DNA of 64,000 bases, from positions 558,001 through 622,000 of the forward strand of contig NZ_JAZHSH010000001.1 of NCBI RefSeq assembly GCF_040100845.1. The letters run 5' to 3'. The notes under the pieces are model-generated. The model saw only the letters and a program-made list of their open reading frames with translations. It was not told the origin of the DNA and searched no databases. Source of the DNA: Chengkuizengella sp. SCS-71B. GTDB taxonomy: Bacteria > Bacillota > Bacilli > Paenibacillales > KCTC-33759. The translations under genes and the position numbers were made by a program. Shown one piece after another: positions 16,072 through 22,640 of this stretch. Numbering within the stretch: position 1 is the stretch's first letter; each line of letters opens with the position of its first letter.

Positions 16072-16560
16072 ATGGGACTAAAGAAAGGACCTTTTGTTGT
16101 TGCTGATACGGTTTCGGTAGATGATCCGTATAGTGAGGCAGCAGGTGCGATTAAACTTCCCTTTGGTGTTCCTCCAGTTCCCATAGTTATAAATACAGTG
16201 GATGTGTGTATTAAACAAACAGAGAAAACGCAAGTCTCACTAAACTCAATGACTCAAATTGCTGTATTAGCGTCGACTGATATTGGTGGTCCTGTTACTT
16301 TTGAAGTAATATATGAGATTCAACGAAATGGTGAAGTAATTGCAACTATTCATGATAAAATGGATTATTTTTCTCCATTTTTTGGTGGAAGAATTACTAA
16401 CTTTCCAAATTTCCCTACAGTGGATAATAATCCAAATAAGGGAATGAATACGTATGAGCTTAGATGTACAAGAGCTACAATAGATGAAATAAGTGTAGCA
16501 GAGATCTTTGTTGCATCAAGAAGCCTAAAAGCAACAGTATCACTCCAGCAGATATGGTAG
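16072..16560 (+). CDS. beta-sandwich protein, probable spore-surface component
   Basis: 162 residues from ATG 16072 (GAGAGGTGAG upstream; ATG 16057 overlaps the ribosome site). Starts MGLKKGPFVVADTVSVDD, then alternating beta strands: VDVCIKQTEKTQVSL, FEVIYEIQRNGEVIATI, and a C-terminal FVASRSLKATVSLQQIW. No signal peptide. The fold and length remind me of the DUF4489-type proteins of spore formers, and of the protein at 20948, but similarity is weak. It shares its leader and box with 20948, so the two are probably co-regulated. Confidence 0.6.
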   Translation: MGLKKGPFVVADTVSVDDPYSEAAGAIKLPFGVPPVPIVINTVDVCIKQTEKTQVSLNSMTQIAVLASTDIGGPVTFEVIYEIQRNGEVIATIHDKMDYFSPFFGGRITNFPNFPTVDNNPNKGMNTYELRCTRATIDEISVAEIFVASRSLKATVSLQQIW

Positions 16561-16658
16561 ATCATATTACACCGATTTTGCACATTCCATATTGATACAG
16601 GCAAATGTGGATTTATGATCACATAAGGCAGAGATCCAATCAAGGATACGATCTCATT

Positions 16659-16667
16659 CATAAGATA
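16659..16667 (+). promoter_or_regulatory. CATAAGATA box, sigma-E/K -10 type
   Basis: 28 bases before ATG 16696. Confidence 0.55.
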
Positions 16668-16695
16668 TAAATAAAATAAGGAGGAGATGATCCCT

Positions 16696-17265
16696 ATGGG
16701 ACATTTTAATGAAACGATCTGTGATTGCTGCGTCTGTCCGATGCAGTGTGCTTTGGAGCAGTTGGTTGGGCAAGATATTGACGCCATAATTGTTCCAATT
16801 GAAAATAATTTTTCAAGTGCAACTTTAATTGAAGTCAAAGACTTTATTGCGTTTACTTCTGTAGGAGAAATCCCAATATGCCAAATTGCAGCATTAAATA
16901 TAGGTACATCCTTTACTGATATTAAATTAAAACCTATTAAAAAAAGTACTGGCGATTGTAAGTGCTGTGAGGACCCAATGACGAACTTATTAAATTCTAT
17001 GAAGGGACAATTTGCACAATTTGAAAGTATAGGATTTTCACTTTCACCGCCAGGTAGAGTATTGGATGTTGGTGAAGGAATTACTACTGTTTGTTTTATG
17101 GGTGGCTTTTTTTCTCTTGCGTCCAATTGCTTTCTAACCAGAGTCATTCCATCTAACCAACAACAAATTAACAACCAATCAAGTTTTTCAGGTTTCGGGC
17201 AATTTAAAAAAGCTACACCCCCACTAGCTACCAAAGCTAGCACAAAGGAAAAGCTTCTTCCGTAA
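16696..17265 (+). CDS. Cys-rich CDCCVCPM-family protein 3
   Basis: 189 residues. N-terminal ICDCCVCPMQCALEQLVGQD, middle IPICQIAALNIG with IKLKPIKK, second cluster GDCKCCEDPMTNLLNSMKGQ, then VLDVGEGITTVCF. It is longer than its paralogues by about 30 residues of polar Gln/Asn/Ser/Thr-rich tail. The last codons run into the terminator hairpin, which suggests the tail arose by readthrough of an earlier stop. AAGGAGGAG precedes ATG 16696; ATG 16687 overlaps it. Confidence 0.74.
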   Translation: MGHFNETICDCCVCPMQCALEQLVGQDIDAIIVPIENNFSSATLIEVKDFIAFTSVGEIPICQIAALNIGTSFTDIKLKPIKKSTGDCKCCEDPMTNLLNSMKGQFAQFESIGFSLSPPGRVLDVGEGITTVCFMGGFFSLASNCFLTRVIPSNQQQINNQSSFSGFGQFKKATPPLATKASTKEKLLP

Positions 17266-17282
17266 AAAGGAGAAGCTTTTTC
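17249..17282 (+). terminator. terminator overlapping the end of Cys-rich gene 3
   Basis: AAAAGCTTCT pairs with AGAAGCTTTT; the TAA stop of the gene lies in the loop. Confidence 0.75.
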
Positions 17283-17397
17283 TATGGGTTTCATTTAATA
17301 AAAATAAGGCTTTTAAACCGACTACCCCATTCGTGTAAAACTTTTTCCAAAAGTAAGAATTTTTTGTATAAACGCACAAGCCAATGTGGTTTGGTGA

Positions 17398-17406
17398 CAT
17401 ATACTA
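17398..17406 (+). promoter_or_regulatory. CATATACTA box, sigma-E/K -10 type
   Basis: 33 bases before ATG 17440. Confidence 0.5.
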
Positions 17407-17439
17407 ACTGAAGTGAACATAAAAGGAGTTGACTTCTTT

Positions 17440-18960
17440 ATGACAGTAATCAATGTACCCAATGACCACCCTACTATACAAGCAGCAGAGTTTGCTGCCA
17501 TGCCAGGCGATGAGATAGAAGTAGAAGCGCCTGGTGGTCCATATATGGAGTCCGTAACTGTTTCAACAAATAATATTATTATTCGAGGTATTATGGGTAC
17601 ACCTGTGGTACAACCAGGGGGGGATTTTGGTTTTTTTTTAGATGGTGTTACTGAGGTTGCCATTGATAATTTTAACGTAAGGGATTTTAATGGAGCTTTA
17701 GATCAGGGTATTCTTTTATCCTCAGCAAGTGAGTGTACTTTACAAAATATTACGGTTGAAAATAATTTTTTTGGTATCTTTCTAGATGATTCAAACTCTA
17801 ACATTATTGAAAATAATATCTTTGAAAATAATAATCTTGGTGTCTTGATAGAAAATTCAAATGGCAGCATTCTTAATAATAATACTATTAAAGATAATAA
17901 TACATTTGGTATCGTAATAGATGATTCTAACTCCAACACAGTTAAAAATAATGCTCTTGAAAATAATAAAAGCGGTCTTGTGTTAGATGATTCAAACGAC
18001 AATACGGTAAAAAATAATACCATTAAAGACGATAATGATTTTAGTATCGTGTTAGTTAATTCAAATGGCAACACGGTAAAAAATAACACCATTAAAAATA
18101 ATAATCTTTTTTGCATTGTGTTAGAAGATTCAAACGACAATACGGTTGAAAATAATGTCCTTGAAAATAATGAAAGTGGTATCTTTTTAAGTAATAGTTC
18201 ATTGAATATGATAAAAAACAATACTGTTCAAATTATAAATACGTTAGGTATCAGTCAAAATAGTCAACCGAACTTTACGCTTTGTGATAAGACACCAGAT
18301 TTAGGGGTGAACTGTTATCAAGTGAAGGCAAAATTGTTATCACCAGAAGGAGAGGATGTAAGTAGTGAAGCAAGGTTATCCGCACGCTCCTTGACAGCTG
18401 TGAATAATATATCTTTCTTAAAACCGAAGGTCAAAGTAGCTTGTGATTTTTGCCAAGCTCCCATTGAATTAGTTGTGGATCAAGAGAAAGAGATTTTGGT
18501 GGTAAAGATCTGTGTAAAGGATAAAAATCAAACTGTCAAACTGGATTGGTCGGTACATGAGTTTCTCTCTTCAGAAGCATCATCCAAAAATGGGTTTCTT
18601 CTTCATCCTAATGCTACGGTTGAATATCGATTTTGTAGAAACGACAAACAGATCGGATCGACCATCACATCAAGTTTGTCCAATTTACTTCAGCTTCAAC
18701 TTCCATCATCTGATAGTGATACTGATGGTATCTTGCTAGATAGTGGATCGAACGAAAACAGAATTGAAAATAATACGGTATGTGGACATGCCAGAGGGAT
18801 TACGGTAGATAGTTCAATAGATAATACACTAAAGAACAATGAAGCTTGCGATAATACTGTATATGATATATCAGTTGATCCAATTGCCAATTCTGTAATG
18901 GGACTTATATGTAATATAAGTATCCCTCCAGCTGGTATATGTGATCAGGGATGCAGTTAG
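17440..18960 (+). CDS. NosD-type beta-helix protein with an inserted, order-swapped beta-sandwich
   Basis: 506 residues. After an N-terminal part of a pectate-lyase-like fold (PNDHPTIQAAEFAAMPGDEI), right-handed beta-helix coils repeat with an N-rich ladder (SNGNTVKNNTIKNNN) to about residue 255. Then comes QPNFTLCDKTPDLGVNCYQV, matching the C-terminal half of the protein at 20948, and after it ICVKDKNQTVKLDWSVHEFL with EYRFCRNDKQIGSTI, matching that protein's N-terminal half. Beta-helix coils resume (SGSNENRIENNTV) to the end. No signal peptide. AAAAGGAG lies upstream of ATG 17440. A spore-surface role is inferred from context. Confidence 0.75.
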   Translation: MTVINVPNDHPTIQAAEFAAMPGDEIEVEAPGGPYMESVTVSTNNIIIRGIMGTPVVQPGGDFGFFLDGVTEVAIDNFNVRDFNGALDQGILLSSASECTLQNITVENNFFGIFLDDSNSNIIENNIFENNNLGVLIENSNGSILNNNTIKDNNTFGIVIDDSNSNTVKNNALENNKSGLVLDDSNDNTVKNNTIKDDNDFSIVLVNSNGNTVKNNTIKNNNLFCIVLEDSNDNTVENNVLENNESGIFLSNSSLNMIKNNTVQIINTLGISQNSQPNFTLCDKTPDLGVNCYQVKAKLLSPEGEDVSSEARLSARSLTAVNNISFLKPKVKVACDFCQAPIELVVDQEKEILVVKICVKDKNQTVKLDWSVHEFLSSEASSKNGFLLHPNATVEYRFCRNDKQIGSTITSSLSNLLQLQLPSSDSDTDGILLDSGSNENRIENNTVCGHARGITVDSSIDNTLKNNEACDNTVYDISVDPIANSVMGLICNISIPPAGICDQGCS

Positions 18961-19325
18961 TACTATATTCCTATAAAGTCTAATCTAAAAAACACATTTT
19001 TTCTTTTATACTAAGAGACAAGTCGTTTTGGTATTGTTAGGCGTAAAACAACAATCTGTGCTGATCTTGACTTAGGGTAAAGCACATTTTCAAACAAGCA
19101 AGTCACGTGTCTATACCAAATGAAGGGTTTGAACATAGAATATATCACCCTCCTAGTAATAGGAGGGTGTGCGCTCATAGAATCTCTCTACGGTGTAAAC
19201 CTCACTATTTATTGAAGTGGGGTTTTAAACTATGAATAATGTGTACTTGCACTAGGATACCAGTCCAATCATATTAGATTATTTAACATAGTATATAGTA
19301 CATCAAATTGAAAGGAGGGATTTTT
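18961..19325 (+). other. intergenic stretch with a terminator and a duplicated leader
   Basis: 19079-19145 (CAAACAAGCAAGTCAC onward) recurs at 20205-20271. A perfect 10-bp hairpin, CACCCTCCTA/TAGGAGGGTG, lies at 19146-19169. From about 19199 the YjcZ leader begins (CCTCACTA/TAGTGGGG hairpin). No gene seen. Confidence 0.6.
19287..19295 (+). promoter_or_regulatory. CATAGTATA box, sigma-E/K -10 type
   Basis: 30 bases before ATG 19326. Confidence 0.55.
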
Positions 19326-19532
19326 ATGGCCAGTCATAGTTCTGCTACTGGAGCAGGAGTTGTTTTAGTCCTTTTCATTCTTTTAGTTATTATTTTAATT
19401 GCAGCAAGTGGACGTTCGAGATATGGTTCATGTGGTTCATGGGTACTTGGACAACCGTTATCATCCCAACAAAACCTATTTAATGATTCACGATTGATGA
19501 GTCCATTTACTCAACCCGGTTTAAATATATAA
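19326..19532 (+). CDS. YjcZ-like small sporulation protein 2
   Basis: 68 residues. MASHSSATGAGVVLVLF then ILLVIILIAASGRSRYGS and a Ser/Gln/Leu-rich tail. One transmembrane-type helix. GAAAGGAGGG lies before ATG 19326; the in-frame upstream codon at 19308 lies ahead of that site and has none of its own. Closest to copy 5 (20432), with which it shares the first 30 residues. Confidence 0.74.
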   Translation: MASHSSATGAGVVLVLFILLVIILIAASGRSRYGSCGSWVLGQPLSSQQNLFNDSRLMSPFTQPGLNI

Positions 19533-19565
19533 GTAATCTCCATATTATAGAAAGGAGGGATTAAC

Positions 19566-19643
19566 ATGGGCAGTTATAGTAGAGTTGCTATCCACTATAA
19601 CGCACTCATAGAATCCTTCTACGGAACCTCACTATTTATGTAG
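19566..19643 (+). pseudogene. broken YjcZ-like copy
   Basis: GAAAGGAGGGATTAAC plus ATG, as in other copies, but after MGSYSRVAI the frame runs straight into the leader of the next copy and stops after 25 codons. The helix-coding part has been deleted. Confidence 0.6.
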
Positions 19644-19713
19644 TGGGGTTTTAATCTATGAAAAATGTGCGCTTGTATCAGAACATTAACCCAAGCAGAT
19701 AATATTTTCCTTT

Positions 19714-19722
19714 CATAGTATG
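19714..19722 (+). promoter_or_regulatory. CATAGTATG box, sigma-E/K -10 type
   Basis: One mismatch to CATAnnnTA, 30 bases before ATG 19753. Confidence 0.45.
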
Positions 19723-19752
19723 TATTATAACATATAGAATGGAGGTGTTTTT

Positions 19753-19905
19753 ATGGGAGCAGCTATAGTTTTGGTTTTATTCATTCTATTGGTAATTATT
19801 TTAGTTGCTGCAAATGGAGGTTCGAGATATGGTTCATCTTTTGAAGGTAGCCACCTCATATCATCTTTTCCACGTACTAGATTAGATTTGCCTGGCCTTT
19901 CATAG
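19753..19905 (+). CDS. YjcZ-like small sporulation protein 3
   Basis: 50 residues: MGAAIVLVLFILLVIILVAA, then NGGSRYGSSFEG and a short tail. GGAGGTG precedes the ATG. Almost the same N-terminus as copy 1. Its stop codon is inside the -10-type box of the next copy. Confidence 0.72.
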   Translation: MGAAIVLVLFILLVIILVAANGGSRYGSSFEGSHLISSFPRTRLDLPGLS

Positions 19906-19909
19906 TATA
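19901..19909 (+). promoter_or_regulatory. CATAGTATA box, sigma-E/K -10 type
   Basis: 32 bases before CTG 19942, overlapping the stop of copy 3. Confidence 0.5.
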
Positions 19910-19941
19910 TATTACATCAAATATAGAAAGGAGGGATTAAC

Positions 19942-20091
19942 CTGGGTTCACATAGTTCTGGTTTTGGAGCAGGAATTGTTTTAGTTTTATTTATATTACT
20001 TGTAATAATATTATTAGCTTCAATTAGAAGCTATACCACTAGTAATCCTTTAGATTTAAACTTACCCCAGCATAGGCTCGCGATAGGATAG
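19942..20091 (+). CDS. YjcZ-like small sporulation protein 4, CTG start
   Basis: 49 residues: (M)GSHSSGFGAGIVLVLFIL, LVIILLAS, then a tail with NPLDLNLPQ. AAAGGAGGGATTAAC is followed by CTG where copy 5 has ATG at the same spot, so the start codon has mutated from ATG to CTG. Expression may be weak, or the gene may be silent. Reading frame and composition are otherwise intact. Confidence 0.62.
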   Translation: MGSHSSGFGAGIVLVLFILLVIILLASIRSYTTSNPLDLNLPQHRLAIG

Positions 20092-20132
20092 CGATATAAA
20101 TAGATGAAGTTTTATATAATAAACTCAAAGCT

Positions 20133-20204
20133 CTGCTTAACTAATAGCAGGGTTCTTTAATGTTAAGGAGGGTGGAAAGAACTTATATATTTGAAATGGT
20201 AAAA
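20133..20204 (+). repeat. diverged copy of the holin leader and start
   Basis: A CTCTGC/GCAGGG hairpin, TTAATGTTAAGGAGGGTGGA and a few bases repeat 14657-14711 and then end. It is a remnant of a second holin gene. Confidence 0.5.
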
Positions 20205-20331
20205 TAGTACATTTTCAAACAAGCAAGTCACTTGTATATACCAAAATGAAGAGTATGAACATAGAATATATTGGCAGCACTCATAAAATCCCTCAACGGA
20301 AAACCTCACTATTAATGTAGTGGGGTTTTAA
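20205..20331 (+). repeat. second copy of the 19.08-19.24 kb leader
   Basis: CATTTTCAAACAAGCAAGTC through the CCTCACTA/TAGTGGGG hairpin resembles the stretch from 19087, so a segment including a YjcZ-like gene was duplicated. Confidence 0.65.
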
Positions 20332-20390
20332 TCTATGAAAAATGTGTACTTACCCTAGGATACACGTCCAATCAAAGTAGAATTTCCTTT

Positions 20391-20399
20391 CATATTATA
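20391..20399 (+). promoter_or_regulatory. CATATTATA box, sigma-E/K -10 type
   Basis: 32 bases before ATG 20432. Confidence 0.5.
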
Positions 20400-20431
20400 T
20401 AGTACATCAAATATAGAAAGGAGGGATTAAC

Positions 20432-20578
20432 ATGAGTGGACATAGTTCTGCTACTGGAGCAGGAATTGTTCTAGTACTATTCATTCTTTTGGTTATTATA
20501 TTAATTGCAGCAAGTGGACGTTCGAGATATGAACGACTAGATTTAGGTATAAGTGTACATGGTGGTTTAGGTCTATAG
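20432..20578 (+). CDS. YjcZ-like small sporulation protein 5
   Basis: 48 residues: MSGHSSATGAGIVLVLF, then ILLVIILIAASGRSRYERL and a Gly-rich end. AAAGGAGGGATTAAC precedes the ATG. It differs from copy 2 mainly in the tail; the two come from the duplicated segment described above. Confidence 0.73.
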   Translation: MSGHSSATGAGIVLVLFILLVIILIAASGRSRYERLDLGISVHGGLGL

Positions 20579-20822
20579 ATGGAAGATATCTAGATTTACA
20601 TGCAAATAGAGAAGATGTAACTGAGCTTCTGCAAATAATAAAAAATAAATATTTGATAGTTCCTATGAGTGCATCTGCTCATATTTTGTAGCTGACACTT
20701 TATAAGTGCCATAAGGCAGTAACAATAGAGCCATCTTGTATCAAAGTAAAGTATCAGTAGCTTATGCCATAGAAAAAACAGGAAATGTAGGTCCATTTTT
20801 AAATAAAATAGATTGAGAGAGT
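20579..20822 (+). pseudogene. decayed coding stretch of unknown origin
   Basis: Two short protein-like stretches in different frames: GRYLDLHANREDVTELLQII near 20585, and YQSKVSVAYAIEKTGNVGPF with LNKID and a stop at about 20816. They may be parts of one broken gene. No function. Confidence 0.3.
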
Positions 20823-20861
20823 AATTAAAAGGATGCTAATACCACGCTCTTTTTTACATTC

Positions 20862-20902
20862 CAGCCTATGGATAAGAGTCCAAGCAACTTCATTAGATTG
20901 TT
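20862..20902 (+). repeat. dispersed repeat, copy 2
   Basis: GGATAAGAGTCCAAGCAACT then TCATTAGATTGTT, as at 15974-16020 and, inverted, at about 43823-43865. Confidence 0.7.
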
Positions 20903-20911
20903 CATAGGATA
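20903..20911 (+). promoter_or_regulatory. CATAGGATA box, sigma-E/K -10 type
   Basis: 36 bases before ATG 20948. Confidence 0.55.
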
Positions 20912-20947
20912 GGATGAACGGACATTTATAGGTTGGGGGGCAACACC

Positions 20948-21418
20948 ATGGCAGCTTTTAAAAAAGAGACAGAGAAAATCTGTGATTTTAGGAATGAGGA
21001 GATTGAGTTAGAACTTACCCAAGAAGTAGTTATTTTAGAAGTGAAAGTGTGTGTGAAGGATAAAGAAAAAGCCATAAAACTGGATTGGTCGGTTGATGAA
21101 GAACTCTCGGCATCAACATCGGCTCAAAATACAGCATTCATTAATGTTACTGTTGAATATAGACTTTTTAGAAATGATAAACAGATAGGATCAACAATCA
21201 ATTCACAAAATCAGAGCTCAGTTGGTGTAGATAATCTTGCGCCTGATAATCTTATTAGAAATTCTTTTCTTCAACATACTCAACCTAACTTTACTTTTTG
21301 CGATGAAACTCCAGATATAGGAATTAATTTGTATCAAGTAACAGCGACTTTAAAATCTGTTAATGGAACTTTTTTTAGTGCAATTATATTGGATAGATCG
21401 TTGATTGCTGTTTATTAA
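20948..21418 (+). CDS. beta-sandwich protein related to the insert of the beta-helix protein
   Basis: 156 residues, no signal peptide. N-terminal half: KICDFRNEEIELELTQEV, VKVCVKDKEKAIKLDWSVDE, EYRLFRNDKQIGSTI. C-terminal half: TQPNFTFCDETPDIGINLYQ, then VTATLKSVNG and ILDRSLIAVY. Both halves recur, in reverse order, inside the protein at 17440. The FCD...Y pattern resembles DUF4489-like proteins of spore formers, which I cannot confirm. Upstream only a G-run (GGTTGGGGGGC) serves as ribosome site, so ATG 20948 is chosen over TTG 20933. Confidence 0.62.
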   Translation: MAAFKKETEKICDFRNEEIELELTQEVVILEVKVCVKDKEKAIKLDWSVDEELSASTSAQNTAFINVTVEYRLFRNDKQIGSTINSQNQSSVGVDNLAPDNLIRNSFLQHTQPNFTFCDETPDIGINLYQVTATLKSVNGTFFSAIILDRSLIAVY

Positions 21419-21478
21419 AACGAAATGCTTTACTACACCTTTGTTTAAAAATAAAATTTTATATTTAAACGTTTAACA

Positions 21479-21697
21479 AGAAGGGCTCTGATATGGATAC
21501 AGCCCTTTTTTGTTGAAAAAATATCATTTAGTGTGCTATTTTGAATTATTCATTAGATGCATTATATTCAGGATGATTAACACACAATCTACTGAAAGTA
21601 GCAGGCATTTGCCTAGCTACTTTTTTAAAAAATTACCATCCAAAAAGAAGCTGGAGAAAAATGAGTTATTTTCCTTCAGCTTCTTTACTTTTAAGGG
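21479..21697 (+). terminator. three successive terminator-like hairpins
   Basis: 21479-21511: AAGGGCT/AGCCCTT with T-run. 21595-21626: AAAGTAGC/GCTACTTT with inner AGGC/GCCT and T-run. 21654-21697: AAAGAAGCTG/CAGCTTCTTT with a long loop. The frame over them has no ribosome site and is not a gene. They separate the sandwich gene from the convergent Cys-rich gene 4. Confidence 0.65.
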
Positions 21698-21760
21698 ACT
21701 TTTAGGACAGCCCCATTAAGTTTCTCATCACTGTCTTTAATGGCTAATGGCGGGATTTTC

Positions 21761-22243
21761 CTATTGAATTGGAGGAGCTACTATATCTAATGCACAAGTA
21801 GAAGCTATGCCTAAATCAAACCCTACTCCTATGTTAGTTAAAAGATCTTTAAGTAATACGATTCCTTCACCTACATCTGCTATAGTTGCTTCTGTAATTG
21901 TTGATGAAGGTATACTTATTTTTTGCCCCTTCATGGAATTTAACAAATTTGTCATAGGGTCTTCACAACATGCACATTCTCCAACAAAATTCTTTCTAAT
22001 TGGTTTTAATTTAATATCAGCTTCCATATTGAAACCTAAAGCAACAATTTGACAGATTGCGATATTTCCTTGATCAGTAAATACTATAAAATCTTCGATA
22101 CGATCTATAGTAAAGGAAATGTTAATTTGTCCAAAAGTAGTGCGCAAAAAATCTACAGTTATTTGTTGCTCCATTAATTGCATTAAAATACACTTCATTG
22201 GACAGACACAGCAGTCGCAGATAGATTTAGCAAAATGTCCCAT
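21761..22243 (-). CDS. Cys-rich CDCCVCPM-family protein 4
   Basis: 160 residues. SICDCCVCPMKCILMQLM, an IAICQIVALGFN middle with DIKLKPIRK, GECACCEDPMTNLLNSMKGQ, then VGEGIVLLKD and a closing STCALDIV. The second cluster and LNSMKGQ are nearly the same as in paralogue 3. It is the only member on the reverse strand and the only cluster gene without a clear CATAnnnTA box (the best match is TATAAAATA, 20 bases before the start). GAGGTGAG precedes ATG 22243. Confidence 0.74.
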   Translation of the reverse strand: MGHFAKSICDCCVCPMKCILMQLMEQQITVDFLRTTFGQINISFTIDRIEDFIVFTDQGNIAICQIVALGFNMEADIKLKPIRKNFVGECACCEDPMTNLLNSMKGQKISIPSSTITEATIADVGEGIVLLKDLLTNIGVGFDLGIASTCALDIVAPPIQ

Positions 22244-22388
22244 AAGCTCACCTCTTTCATAATTATTTTATATATTTTTACAAGATATTATATTAAAGGT
22301 AACAATATTTTGATTGGATGTTTGTACTTAAGATTCAAAAATGTACACATGTACATTCACTAGAGCCTATTCAAAGATGATAGTGTAA

Positions 22389-22568
22389 AGAAGTATTCGG
22401 CTACCTCCTCGAGAGACTCCGATAGGAGTTTTTGTTCTACATAAATTGTTTCCTAGACTATGGTCTAGGATGGAATATGGTCCAGAGTCTGTTTTGGTTG
22501 TTAAAGGAACCACCTACAATAATATTAAAGAAACACAAACAGCAGTCGAGTTTTTAAAAAAGATTTGA
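22389..22568 (+). pseudogene. 3' remnant of an unknown gene
   Basis: An open frame without a start reads LPPRETPIGVFVLHKLF, then RMEYGPESVLVVKGTTYNNI and EFLKKI with a stop. The composition is protein-like. The end overlaps the -35 of the next promoter. I do not recognise it. An internal ATG at about 22470 would leave only about 32 residues. Confidence 0.4.
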
Positions 22569-22622
22569 TTAACGACATTGATGTCGTTATAATGAAGAAG
22601 TAAAAAAGACATTAGTGTCGTT
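22565..22622 (+). promoter_or_regulatory. promoter and twin operators of the MFS-TetR operon
   Basis: TTGATT (22565-22570), 17-base spacer, TATAAT (22588-22593). The spacer is filled by the perfect palindrome TAACGACATTGATGTCGTTA (22570-22589). A second, imperfect copy, AAAGACATTAGTGTCGTT, lies at 22605-22622, 18 bases before the start codon. A TetR dimer at either site would block RNA polymerase. Confidence 0.8.
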
Positions 22623-22640
22623 AATTTGGGAGGGGTACAT

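Noticed and set aside
16365-17294. Long 309-residue reverse frame
   Set aside because: It covers two forward genes with clear motifs and ribosome sites and shows only their antisense pattern.
17703-18221. Reverse 172-residue repetitive frame
   Set aside because: Antisense of the Asn-rich beta-helix repeats; periodicity comes from those repeats.
17761-18230. Possible CRISPR array from regular AT-rich repeats
   Set aside because: The roughly 24-residue periodicity is in coding frame and diverged, typical of beta-helix coils; spacers and palindromic repeats are absent.
21510-21719. Forward 69-residue frame after the sandwich gene
   Set aside because: It runs through terminator hairpins and has no ribosome site.
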